Shown here: positions 46,235 through 54,601 of the stretch, in pieces
Layout: each line of letters begins with the position of its first letter
Numbering within the stretch: the stretch's first letter is position 1
From: an uncultured Chitinophagaceae bacterium
GTDB lineage: Bacteria > Bacteroidota > Bacteroidia > Chitinophagales > Chitinophagaceae
NCBI GenBank assembly: GCA_937919945.1
Contig: CALESY010000168.1
Span: 5,100-69,099, forward strand
Reading direction: 5' to 3'
DNA length: 64,000 nt
Program-made: the position numbers and the translations under genes
Notes under the pieces: generated by a model
The model's input: only the letters and a program-made list of their open reading frames with translations
Database searches by the model: none
What the model was told of the DNA's origin: nothing

Positions 46235-46393
46235 GTTGCTTTTTGTTGCCAAAAGCAGGAAATATGAAAAACTGCAACAAATTGCAACATTTTCCCGCGT
46301 AACGCTTATCTGTCAATACTTTACACAGATGATACAGACATAACAAACAGAGAAACTGCAACAAATCGCAACATTTTGCAACAAAATTGCAAT
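46235..46393. repeat. Array of helically phased GCAAC pentamers
   Basis: Within the 420-nt gap 46089-46508 the pentamer GCAAC, or its complement GTTGC, recurs at 46235 and 46245 (as GTTGC), 46274 and 46284, and 46358, 46368 and 46378, with a GCAAT at 46389. Spacing inside each cluster is 10 bp (11 for the last), so the sites face one side of the helix. A 24-nt unit repeats with one mismatch at 46270-46293 and 46354-46377. This looks like a cooperative protein-binding region upstream of the gene at 46509. The rest of the gap is AT-rich with no gene seen. Confidence 0.7.
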
Positions 46394-46508
46394 AAACAGT
46401 ACTCTTGCATTAAAAAATATATATCACAAAACTGCTATTCCATCTGGCAAAAAAATGTTTTAATTTTCTGCATAACGATATTGTAAGCTTATACCAAAAC
46501 ACGACGGT

Positions 46509-46754
46509 ATGAAACAAACATCGAGAGAGTTATTAGTTACTACCAAAGCAGCACAAAACTGGCAAGAGCAGGATTTTGAGCTGCGTGTAGAAGAATTAAT
46601 AGCTGTTGTCAACAAAGTAGATACAGATGAGCAGGTAGAGCATGCATCGGAACTGATGGATGTGTATCGGTCTCAAAAAAAGCAGAAAAAGACTAAAAGA
46701 AAAAAGGCAGACCTTGCCGATCGCCCTTTTGAATTTCTTGTTTTCCGCAACTGA
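46509..46754 (+). CDS. Small Lys-rich hypothetical protein
   Basis: I do not recognise this 81-residue protein. It has a probable helical N-terminal half (WQEQDFELRVEELIAVVNK) and a strongly basic stretch of ten Lys/Arg (SQKKQKKTKRKKADL) near the C-terminus, which could bind nucleic acid. The codon pattern resembles its neighbours and the frame is uninterrupted, so a real gene is likely. It stands behind the phased GCAAC array and ends 3 nt from the convergent DUF2461 gene. Confidence 0.6.
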   Translation: MKQTSRELLVTTKAAQNWQEQDFELRVEELIAVVNKVDTDEQVEHASELMDVYRSQKKQKKTKRKKADLADRPFEFLVFRN

Positions 46755-46757
46755 TTA

Positions 46758-47417
46758 TCAGTCTATCGCTCTGTTCAGGAAATCTATCATCGGTTTCATT
46801 TCAGCAAACGTTTTTATCATCTTGGTTACGGCTGTTTTTGAAGTATAGTCTGCATCATCAACAGGTGCGGTTACAATTACACTTTTCATTTTCAGGAATT
46901 CAATAGCGGGGTTATCTGCAGTATAGCCTTGAGGTAAGGTCTTCAGCTTTTCACCTTCCCATTTTTTGAACAGCTTTTTGAAAGACGCTTTGCCTGTGAT
47001 AGTTTTAAACTCGTCAAAGTTGTAATCAAGCTCTTGCCTAACTTTTTTTAGTATTGGTGCTTCGGGCATCCATAGCCCGCCAGCCAGGAAAGACTTGCCA
47101 CCAGGCTGCAAATGCATATAGTACCCTGCATCGGAGCCCTTTTTACCTCCACGGCTGAAGTAAGCGCCGAAGTTGGCTTTGTAAGGGGTCTTATCTTTTG
47201 CAAAACGTACATCTCTGAAGATGCGGAAAATGGCATCTTTGGCTTTATGCTCCGCCATTCGAGGTTCCAATTTAGTAAGCTCTGCATGAATAGCAGTTAC
47301 AAAAACTTCATAGTCTGCTTTGGCAGCTTCGTACAGTTTACGATTCTTGTCAAACCATTCTTTATTATTGTTCTTTTCCAGCTTTTTCAGGAAGTCGAGC
47401 GTTGACTGTTGTAACAT
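46758..47417 (-). CDS. DUF2461 (TIGR02453) family protein
   Basis: A 219-residue soluble protein with the family landmarks LKKLEKNNNKEWFDKNRKLY near the N-terminus, IFRDVRFAKDKTPYK near residues 65-80, and GYYMHLQPGGKSFLAGGLW in the centre. Function is unknown across the family. It converges with the small Lys-rich gene. The 162-nt gap between its start and dxr (47418-47579) carries one candidate promoter element for dxr and a short inverted repeat (ATTGCC/GGCAAT, 47471-47491). Confidence 0.9.
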   Translation of the reverse strand: MLQQSTLDFLKKLEKNNNKEWFDKNRKLYEAAKADYEVFVTAIHAELTKLEPRMAEHKAKDAIFRIFRDVRFAKDKTPYKANFGAYFSRGGKKGSDAGYYMHLQPGGKSFLAGGLWMPEAPILKKVRQELDYNFDEFKTITGKASFKKLFKKWEGEKLKTLPQGYTADNPAIEFLKMKSVIVTAPVDDADYTSKTAVTKMIKTFAEMKPMIDFLNRAID

Positions 47418-47539
47418 ACCAGTTGTTAAGATTTATTGAAATGATGCTAACAGATACGAATATAAATGATATTGCCTTTAGCTTTGGCAATCGGTAAGTA
47501 AACAACCTGATTTTTAACCGTTAAGCGCGAGGTTTTAAC

Positions 47540-47547
47540 TACCTTTG
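47540..47547 (+). promoter_or_regulatory. Possible Bacteroidota -7 element for dxr-rseP
   Basis: TACCTTTG matches TAnnTTTG exactly and lies 32 nt before the dxr ATG, giving a leader of about 25 nt. Upstream, only a T-run at 47511-47515 sits near the -33 position, at a longer than usual spacing. Confidence 0.5.
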
Positions 47548-47579
47548 AGCAACCAAGAAAATACATATAATATTAATAA

Positions 47580-48746
47580 ATGACGCGTTTAGCCATATTA
47601 GGGTCAACAGGATCAATAGGTACACAAGCTTTGGATGTAGTGGCTTCGCACCCAGATTTGTTTGAAGTAGAAATACTGACGGCACATAGCAACAGTGCAT
47701 TGTTGATAGAACAGGCAAGAAAGTTTAACCCCAATGCTGTTGTAGTAACACATGAGGATAGTTACGAGGCAGTGAAATACGCATTGTCGAACTTGCCGAT
47801 AAAAGTTTTTTGTGGTGCAGATGCACTGAATGATGTTGTACAGTGGGATACGGTAGATACCGTACTGACTGCGATCGTTGGTTTTGCTGGCTTATCATCT
47901 ACTATGGCTGCGGTAAATGCCGGTAAGACAATAGCATTGGCCAATAAAGAAACGCTGGTAGTAGCAGGCGACATAGTAATGAAGGCCGCTGCTGAAAAGG
48001 GTGCCCGCATTATACCTGTTGACAGCGAACATTCTGCCATCTTTCAATGTCTGGTAGGCGAAGACTGGCGCAAGATTGAGAAGGTAATACTCACTGCATC
48101 GGGTGGACCGTTTTTGGGTAAGAAAACTAACTACCTCCTGAATGTGAAAGCCAGCCACGCACTGCAACACCCTAACTGGACAATGGGGGCTAAAATAACC
48201 ATAGACAGTGCTACTCTGATGAACAAGGGGCTTGAGATGATAGAAGCAAAATGGCTCTTTGGTTTGAAGAATGAACAGATAGAAGTGATAGTGCATCCGC
48301 AATCAATTATTCACTCATTAGTGCAGTTTACAGATGGTTCTATCAAAGCGCAGCTTGGTTTGCCTGATATGAAGCTGCCTATACAATATGCACTCGGCTT
48401 CCCGCAACGTATTCAGAGCGACTTCAAGCGTTTCGATTTTAAGGACTATGCCAAATTCACTTTTGAGCAGCCTGACCTCAAAACATTCCGCAACCTGGCA
48501 CTGGCTACCGATGCTATGTACAAAGGTGGTAATGCGCCATGTGTGATGAATGCAGCTAACGAGATAGTGGTACAATCGTTCCTGAACAACAGGGTGAGCT
48601 TTATAGAAATGAGCGACATCATAGAGAATGTAATGGGTAAAGTAGCGTTTACAGACAACGCATCGCTAGATGATTACCGCAAGTCTGACAAAGAAGCAAG
48701 GGCTTATGCTTCTGAATTAGTAAAACATAGCCAACTATCACACTAA
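47580..48746 (+). CDS. dxr: 1-deoxy-D-xylulose 5-phosphate reductoisomerase
   Basis: NADPH-dependent enzyme of the MEP isoprenoid pathway, making 2-C-methyl-D-erythritol 4-phosphate. At 388 residues it is the normal length. NADPH motif ILGSTGSIGTQALDV is at the N-terminus, followed by ALANKETLVVAGD, VDSEHSAIFQCL with the metal-binding Asp and Glu, SGGPF, and HPNWTMGAKITIDSATLMNK. The rseP gene follows 17 nt later, so the two are probably cotranscribed. Isoprenoid supply also feeds the undecaprenyl carrier used by the polysaccharide pathway. Confidence 0.97.
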   Translation: MTRLAILGSTGSIGTQALDVVASHPDLFEVEILTAHSNSALLIEQARKFNPNAVVVTHEDSYEAVKYALSNLPIKVFCGADALNDVVQWDTVDTVLTAIVGFAGLSSTMAAVNAGKTIALANKETLVVAGDIVMKAAAEKGARIIPVDSEHSAIFQCLVGEDWRKIEKVILTASGGPFLGKKTNYLLNVKASHALQHPNWTMGAKITIDSATLMNKGLEMIEAKWLFGLKNEQIEVIVHPQSIIHSLVQFTDGSIKAQLGLPDMKLPIQYALGFPQRIQSDFKRFDFKDYAKFTFEQPDLKTFRNLALATDAMYKGGNAPCVMNAANEIVVQSFLNNRVSFIEMSDIIENVMGKVAFTDNASLDDYRKSDKEARAYASELVKHSQLSH

Positions 48747-48763
48747 ATATTATTTTTGACATC

Positions 48764-50143
48764 ATGTTATTGAACTCAATGCTTTTAATGTCGGGTGGAG
48801 TCGTGCAGGCACTACAATTGCTCGCTGCTTTATCCCTGCTGATATTACTCCACGAATTTGGTCACTATTTCTTCGCGCGTCTGTTCAAGACACGTGTAGA
48901 GAAGTTCTATCTGTTTTTTGATTTCCTTTTCCCGTTTCCCGGTTTGCTCAATTTTTCGCTATTTAAAAAGAAGAAAGGCGATACGGAATACGGGCTCGGC
49001 TGGTTTCCATTAGGCGGCTATGTAAAGATTGCAGGTATGGTGGACGAGAGCATGGACAAGGAAGCCATGAAGCAACCACCGCAACCCTGGGAGTACCGTT
49101 CTAAAAAGCCATGGCAACGTTTGTTCATCATGCTGGGTGGTATTATTATGAATGTGTTGGTAGCCATCTTTATATATGCACTGATATTTGGCATATGGGG
49201 TGAGGAATATCTGCCAACACAGAATGCGAAGTACGGTATAGCGGTAGATAGTGTAGGTGAAAGCATTGGCTTGCATAATGGTGATGTGATAGTAGGTGTA
49301 GATGGCAAGAAAGTAGACAGGTTTAATATGATAGTACCTGAAATGATATTCAACGAAGCGAAAGTGCTGAACATTCAACGCAATGGCGCAGGGATGGATA
49401 TTGCTATACCACAGGGTACCGTTCGTAAAATCATTAAAGCGCAACGCAATTCATTTATACAACCCCGCACTCCATTAGTGGTAGAGCAAGTGTCTGATAA
49501 AAGTGCTGCATCTGCAATGGGTTTGAAAGCAGGCGATAGTGTGATAGCGGTGAATAATCAACCCATCATGTACTATGACGAGTTTGAAAAAATCAAGCGT
49601 GCATCAGCTAATATGCCAATCGCACTTACGGTGGTACGTGATGGTGCAACAGTTGTATTAAACGGGAAGGTTCCGAAAACAAAATTACTGGGTTTTGCAC
49701 CTAAGACTTACTTTACATTCTTTACTTTGGCTAAAACAACATACAATCCAATAGCCGCTATAGGTAAGGGTTTTACACATACATTCGGAGAAATAGGTAA
49801 CTACTGGCGACAACTGAAATTGATATTTACGTCCAAAGAAATAAAAGCTTCAGAAAGCGTGGGTGGTATTGTAAGCTTTGGTAAAATGTTTCCTTCAGAG
49901 TTTGATTGGCAAAGCTTCCTGAGGCTCACCGCTTTTGTGTCTATCATATTAGCCGTGATGAATCTGCTCCCTGTACCAGGTCTGGATGGCGGCTATGTCA
50001 TCTTCCTGCTATATGAAATGATAACGGGCAGGCAGGTAAAAGAAAAAGTAATGGAAGTAGCCACCACGGTAGGTTTAATACTGTTGCTTGCATTAATGGT
50101 TTACGCTAATGGCTTAGATATATTCAGGCTGTTTTCTAAATAA
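48764..50143 (+). CDS. rseP: Site-2 intramembrane metalloprotease RseP
   Basis: A 459-residue inner-membrane zinc protease that cleaves anti-sigma factors or signal-peptide remnants. The zinc motif HEFGH is at residues 30-34 in the first helix; the second zinc ligand Asp408 is in PGLDGGY near the C-terminus. Two PDZ-like regions lie between (about residues 150-230 and 235-310), the second with the loop GLKAGDSVIAVNNQPI. Downstream of dxr; ends 22 nt before a bidirectional terminator. Confidence 0.95.
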   Translation: MLLNSMLLMSGGVVQALQLLAALSLLILLHEFGHYFFARLFKTRVEKFYLFFDFLFPFPGLLNFSLFKKKKGDTEYGLGWFPLGGYVKIAGMVDESMDKEAMKQPPQPWEYRSKKPWQRLFIMLGGIIMNVLVAIFIYALIFGIWGEEYLPTQNAKYGIAVDSVGESIGLHNGDVIVGVDGKKVDRFNMIVPEMIFNEAKVLNIQRNGAGMDIAIPQGTVRKIIKAQRNSFIQPRTPLVVEQVSDKSAASAMGLKAGDSVIAVNNQPIMYYDEFEKIKRASANMPIALTVVRDGATVVLNGKVPKTKLLGFAPKTYFTFFTLAKTTYNPIAAIGKGFTHTFGEIGNYWRQLKLIFTSKEIKASESVGGIVSFGKMFPSEFDWQSFLRLTAFVSIILAVMNLLPVPGLDGGYVIFLLYEMITGRQVKEKVMEVATTVGLILLLALMVYANGLDIFRLFSK

Positions 50144-50165
50144 GTAAGCATACTAATGATAAAAG

Positions 50166-50192
50166 AAAAACGGGGCGATTGCCCCGTTTTTT
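50166..50192. terminator. Bidirectional terminator between rseP and galE
   Basis: A CGGGGC/GCCCCG stem (50171-50176 and 50181-50186) with a GATT loop is flanked by five A on the left and six T on the right, so it can end both convergent transcripts. The right-hand T tract runs into the complement of the galE stop codon (50191-50193). Confidence 0.93.
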
Positions 50193-51231
50193 AATTCATT
50201 GATAGTTGTGCCGCTTCTTTCTTCATGGCTTGCTCCCAACGCCATGCTGTGTCCATCATTTCGTCGAGCGAGAATCGGATATCCCAGTCGAGCAGGGCGC
50301 GAGCTTTGGCATTGTTAGCATATACTTCTACTACATCGCCAGCGCGGCGAGGGCCCAGTTTATAATTCAGCTTTTCACCTGATACTTTTTCAAAAGCATT
50401 GATGAGTTCCAGTACCGTAACACCATTGCCGGAACCGAGGTTGAACACATCGCAATTGCTGCTGTTGTTACCATCCAGTGTGTATTGCAGTGCTTTGGTG
50501 TGCGCATTGGCTATGTCCATTACGTGTATATAGTCTCGCACGCAAGAGCCATCGCGGGTGGGGTAGTCCGTTCCAAACACCTGCATTTCATTACGTTTGC
50601 CGATGGCTGTTTGTGTTATAACAGGTACTAAGTTTTCGGGCTTTTCCTGCAATTCGCCGATGTGTACGGTAGGATGTGCGCCAACGGGGTTGAAGTAGCG
50701 CAAGAGCGTAACATTGAAGTCAGGGTTTTGCTTCGCCAAATCACGACATATAGCCTCGCCTATCTGTTTAGTACGTGCGTATGGTGATTCAGGCTCTACT
50801 AATGGTGCAGTTTCTTCAACAGGCAATTTTTGGGTATTACCATATACAGAGCATGAAGAAGAAAATACAAAATGGTTGACTTTATATGTTTGTGCACATT
50901 GCAAAATGTTCACCAACGAGTCGAGGTTATTGCGATAATACTTCAGAGGTGCTTCAACTGATTCGGGTACAGACTTGAAAGCTGCAAAGTGTATAATGCC
51001 TACAATGTCTGGGTTTTCTATAAAAATAGTTTCGGTGTCGTCTGCATCACAAAGATTTACCTTATAATTTTTTACAGGCTTTCCTACAATGCGTTCTATA
51101 CCTTGCAGCATACGTAAAGACCCGCAAGATAAATCGTCAACCGAAATGACTTCAAAGCCGTTTGCTATCAGGTCTGTAATCGTATGTCCGCCTATGTATC
51201 CGCAGCCGCCTGTTACCAGTATTTTATTCAT
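50191..51231 (-). CDS. galE: UDP-glucose 4-epimerase
   Basis: A 346-residue extended SDR enzyme interconverting UDP-glucose and UDP-galactose. It has NAD motif VTGGCGYIGGHT, FAAFKSVPESVEAPLKYYRN, the catalytic Ser in FSSSCSVYG and YxxxK in YARTK, then LRYFNPVGAHP and GSCVRDYIHVMDIA. It is the last gene of a six-gene block read on the - strand and could also supply UDP-Gal for the polysaccharide locus. Confidence 0.96.
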   Translation of the reverse strand: MNKILVTGGCGYIGGHTITDLIANGFEVISVDDLSCGSLRMLQGIERIVGKPVKNYKVNLCDADDTETIFIENPDIVGIIHFAAFKSVPESVEAPLKYYRNNLDSLVNILQCAQTYKVNHFVFSSSCSVYGNTQKLPVEETAPLVEPESPYARTKQIGEAICRDLAKQNPDFNVTLLRYFNPVGAHPTVHIGELQEKPENLVPVITQTAIGKRNEMQVFGTDYPTRDGSCVRDYIHVMDIANAHTKALQYTLDGNNSSNCDVFNLGSGNGVTVLELINAFEKVSGEKLNYKLGPRRAGDVVEVYANNAKARALLDWDIRFSLDEMMDTAWRWEQAMKKEAAQLSMN

Positions 51232-51270
51232 TCAATTTGGGGGGATTAATCCTACTGCAAATATACCGTA

Positions 51271-53073
51271 TTATTTAACCTGCTGCATTTCCACCAACTT
51301 TTTATAGACGCCGTTTTTGGTTATCAAATCGTTGTGTGTACCCCTTTCAGCAATCGTACCCTTTTCCAACACGATGATTTCATCAGCGTGTTGCACGGTA
51401 GATAGCCTGTGTGCTATTACGATACAAGTGCGGTTTTTCATGAGTGTATTGATGGCGTCCTGCACTATACGCTCACTTTCGGTATCCAGCGATGATGTGG
51501 CTTCGTCCAATATCAGGATGGGTGGGTTTTTCAACACTGCACGGGCAATAGTTACACGTTGGCGTTCTCCTCCACTTAGTTTTGTACCTCTATCACCAAC
51601 AGACGTATTGTAGCCTTCCGGTTTGCCTGCAATGAAGTTGTGGGCATGAGCTATGCGGGCAGCTTCTTCTACTTGTTCCTGTGTGGCACCGTCCGTACCC
51701 AGTGTGATGTTGTTAAAGATTGTATCGTTGAAGAGGATGGGTTCCTGGCTTACAATACCCATCTGCTTGCGTAAGTCGTAAAGCTTACAATCTTTTACAT
51801 TAATACCGTCTATCAGTATCTCGCCACTGGTAACATCATGAAAGCGGGGAATTAAATCGACCAGAGTTGATTTCCCTGCTCCAGATGCGCCAACCAAAGC
51901 AACTGTTTTACCTTTTTGAATGGTGATGTTCAGGTCATTCAAAATTTTCTTATCACCATAGGCAAAATGCACATCGCGCAATTCGATAGTGTGATTGAAA
52001 GCAGGTAGTGCAACGGCATCTTGTTTTTCTGTAATGTTGTTGTCTGCTTTCAACAATGCTTCAATACGCTCTAAGCCTGCTGCTCCTTTTTGTAAATTAT
52101 AAATAGCAGTAGATAGATTCTTCAGCGGGTTGATGATTTGATAGAACAAGCCAATGAACACTACAAACAAAGGACCGGTAAGGGAGGTGTCGCCCGAAAA
52201 TATGAGCCTGCCACCGTACCATAGTATTACGCACACTACAGAAATTCCAAGTGTTTCAGACAATGGAGATGCCAGTTCTTTGCGTGATGCTATTTTGTTG
52301 CGTACAGCATACCAAAGGTCGTTCAGCTGTGTAAACCTTGCCTGTTGATGCTTTTCTGCATTGAATGATTTTACAACACGCATACCCACCAGTGTTTCAT
52401 CTATTACACCCAGCATGTGGCCTAATTGTTCCTGTGCAAGGTTAGATGGCTTTTTTAGTGATTTGCCGACACGCCCAATTAATATACCTGCAACAGGTAA
52501 AAACAAAATGAGAAATAATGTGAGTTGCGGGCTTATAATAACCATTGAGGTGAGGACGAAGATGATGGTCAACGGTTCACGGATAAAAGTTTCCAGTACA
52601 TTCATGATAGAGACTTCAATCTCATTCAGGTCATTGGTCATGCGCGATATGAGGTCTGATTTTCTTTCCTCCGTAAAAAAACCAATAGGCAGGGATAGTA
52701 TTTTATTGAATAAAGCATTTCGCAGCCTTCGGAGAACATCGTACCTGATGGGGTTGAGGATGCCGAAAGAAAAATAGATGCACATGTTCTTCAGTAATGT
52801 GAATACTATGACGATAATTACTGAATACGTAAGCGCGGTGAGCCTGTCATGCTCCAAAATAAAATTGTTAACTGTCGCGGTAAGTTCTGCCGCTACACCC
52901 TTGCCAACTGAAAGGTTTGTTTGTCCGCCAACAAATAATGTTTGCAGCACAGGCCCCAGCATTGTAAATGAAAACAACGAAAACAACACAGCCAATAAGC
53001 TGGTAAAAAAATACAACACTATCTTGCCTTTGTAGTCTTGCAGATAGTGCAGTATCAGAGAGATTTTTTTCAT
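51271..53073 (-). CDS. ABC transporter with fused membrane and ATPase domains (MsbA-like)
   Basis: A 600-residue half-transporter forming a homodimeric exporter. Six N-terminal transmembrane helices span about residues 15-320. The ATPase has Walker A GASGAGKST, the signature LSGGERQR, Walker B ILILDEATSSLD and the H-loop IAHRLST. Its length, and the stretch GFFTEERKSDLISRMTNDLN, fit the lipid A/lipid flippase group, but drug export cannot be excluded. Located 39 nt upstream of galE and 6 nt after cysS. Confidence 0.93.
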   Translation of the reverse strand: MKKISLILHYLQDYKGKIVLYFFTSLLAVLFSLFSFTMLGPVLQTLFVGGQTNLSVGKGVAAELTATVNNFILEHDRLTALTYSVIIVIVFTLLKNMCIYFSFGILNPIRYDVLRRLRNALFNKILSLPIGFFTEERKSDLISRMTNDLNEIEVSIMNVLETFIREPLTIIFVLTSMVIISPQLTLFLILFLPVAGILIGRVGKSLKKPSNLAQEQLGHMLGVIDETLVGMRVVKSFNAEKHQQARFTQLNDLWYAVRNKIASRKELASPLSETLGISVVCVILWYGGRLIFSGDTSLTGPLFVVFIGLFYQIINPLKNLSTAIYNLQKGAAGLERIEALLKADNNITEKQDAVALPAFNHTIELRDVHFAYGDKKILNDLNITIQKGKTVALVGASGAGKSTLVDLIPRFHDVTSGEILIDGINVKDCKLYDLRKQMGIVSQEPILFNDTIFNNITLGTDGATQEQVEEAARIAHAHNFIAGKPEGYNTSVGDRGTKLSGGERQRVTIARAVLKNPPILILDEATSSLDTESERIVQDAINTLMKNRTCIVIAHRLSTVQHADEIIVLEKGTIAERGTHNDLITKNGVYKKLVEMQQVK

Positions 53074-53079
53074 CTTGTT

Positions 53080-54573
53080 TTATTCTATGGTATATGATAC
53101 CGTGCCGTCTTTTTCGTCTTTCAGTGTGATGCCCGCCTCTGCCAGTTTATTGCGTATCTGGTCGGATGTTGCAAAGTCTTTGCGGGTACGTGCATCTTTA
53201 CGTATTTCTATCAATAACGATAATACCTGATCTATCTTATTGCTTTGCTGCGCCTGCAATGGTTGCAAGCCCAATATATCTTCCAGATAGGTTTTATACG
53301 TTGTGTTTAATAACGCGAAAGTACCTGCGCTTAGTGCATTAATGGCTACCTGTCCGCCTTTCATGCCGTTGATAACGGGTGCGAGTTCAAACAGGTTGGC
53401 TATTACTTTGGCAGTATTCAGGTCATCATTCATAAAGTCGGCACACTGGTTGCACCAAGTTGCTACTTGTGCGTCCAAAGCATTATCAGCAGCTTTTTCG
53501 TTGCCGGCATGTGTCAGCTTCTTCAATACTTCATAGGCTTCCCACAGGCGGCGGATTGCTTTTTCAGAACCTTGCAGTGCCTCGTTCGAAAAATCGAGTG
53601 TGCTGCGATAGTGTGTTTGCAGTATGTAGAAGCGCACTACCATAGGGTGGTAGGGTTGCTCCAGTATCGGGTGGTTTCCGCTGAATAATTCAGTCAGTTT
53701 GATGACATTGTTATATGATTTACCCATCTTTTTACCATTGATGGTAATCATATTATTATGCATCCAGTAGCGTACCGGCGGGTGGCCATGCGCTATAGTT
53801 GATTGTGCTATTTCACTTTCATGGTGCGGGAATTGCAAATCCATACCACCGCCGTGAATATCAAATGTTTCGCCGAGGTATTTGCGGCTCATGGCAGAAC
53901 ATTCAATATGCCATCCCGGGAAGCCCTCGCCCCATGGGCTGTTCCAGCGCATGATGTGTTCAGGCGGTGCGCTTTTCCACAAGGCAAAGTCGGTTTTATT
54001 GCGCTTTTCATCTTGTCCTTCCAGTTCACGTGTCGTTTCCAGCAAGTCTTCCAATACACGGCCGGAGAGTTTTCCGTAAGGGTATTTTTCAGCATATTTT
54101 TTTACATCAAAATATACAGAGCCATTCACTTCGTAGGCATAACCTTCGCGGATGATTTTCTGTATCATATATATCTGCTCGATGATGTGCCCTGTAGCGG
54201 TAGGTTCTATACTTGGTTCCAAACAGTTGAACAAACGCATACCCCAATGAAACAGGTTGGTGTATTTATGCACCAGTTCCATCGGTTCCAGCTTTTCCAA
54301 CTGTGCCTTGCCTGCTATTTTATCTTCCGCGTCGCGGCCTTCTTCTTCAAAGTGCCCTGCATCGGTTATGTTGCGTACATAGCGGACTTTGTAGCCGAGG
54401 TGTTGCAGATAGCGGTATACCACATCGAATGTGATGTAGGGGCGGGCATGGCCCAAGTGGCTTTCGCCCGAAACTGTAGGACCGCAAACATACAGGCCTA
54501 CATGGCCGGGTGTTATCGGTTCAAATTTTTCTTTATCGCGGATGTATGAATTATATATATGAAACTCGGACAT
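53080..54573 (-). CDS. cysS: Cysteinyl-tRNA synthetase
   Basis: Class I synthetase charging tRNA-Cys; 497 residues. The zinc and HIGH region reads YVCGPTVSGESHLGHARPY, the mid-protein zinc ligands lie in GWHIECSAMS, and the KMSKS loop is KKMGKSYNN, a mild variant. The frame extends to a TTG at 54591, but ATG 54573 gives the normal N-terminus (MSEFHIYNSY) and avoids a close approach to the upstream gene. It is the fourth gene of the - strand block. Confidence 0.96.
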   Translation of the reverse strand: MSEFHIYNSYIRDKEKFEPITPGHVGLYVCGPTVSGESHLGHARPYITFDVVYRYLQHLGYKVRYVRNITDAGHFEEEGRDAEDKIAGKAQLEKLEPMELVHKYTNLFHWGMRLFNCLEPSIEPTATGHIIEQIYMIQKIIREGYAYEVNGSVYFDVKKYAEKYPYGKLSGRVLEDLLETTRELEGQDEKRNKTDFALWKSAPPEHIMRWNSPWGEGFPGWHIECSAMSRKYLGETFDIHGGGMDLQFPHHESEIAQSTIAHGHPPVRYWMHNNMITINGKKMGKSYNNVIKLTELFSGNHPILEQPYHPMVVRFYILQTHYRSTLDFSNEALQGSEKAIRRLWEAYEVLKKLTHAGNEKAADNALDAQVATWCNQCADFMNDDLNTAKVIANLFELAPVINGMKGGQVAINALSAGTFALLNTTYKTYLEDILGLQPLQAQQSNKIDQVLSLLIEIRKDARTRKDFATSDQIRNKLAEAGITLKDEKDGTVSYTIE

Positions 54574-54601
54574 ATTGTAAAATAAGCGCAAAAATAAGGC
54601 T

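Noticed and set aside
46235..46393. CRISPR array
   Set aside because: Repeat units are five bases, or one duplicated 24-mer, with no regular spacers of 30 nt or more and no cas genes nearby.
46660..46848. Second open frame of 62 codons overlapping the small Lys-rich gene
   Set aside because: It overlaps two better-supported genes in other frames and has no recognisable content.
53803..54549. Open frame of 248 codons on the + strand opposite cysS
   Set aside because: It is the antisense shadow of a certain synthetase gene; the Phe/Cys-rich translation matches no family.
54574..54591. TTG start for cysS at 54591
   Set aside because: It adds only RLFYN-type residues not seen in the family; the ATG at 54573 gives the normal start.
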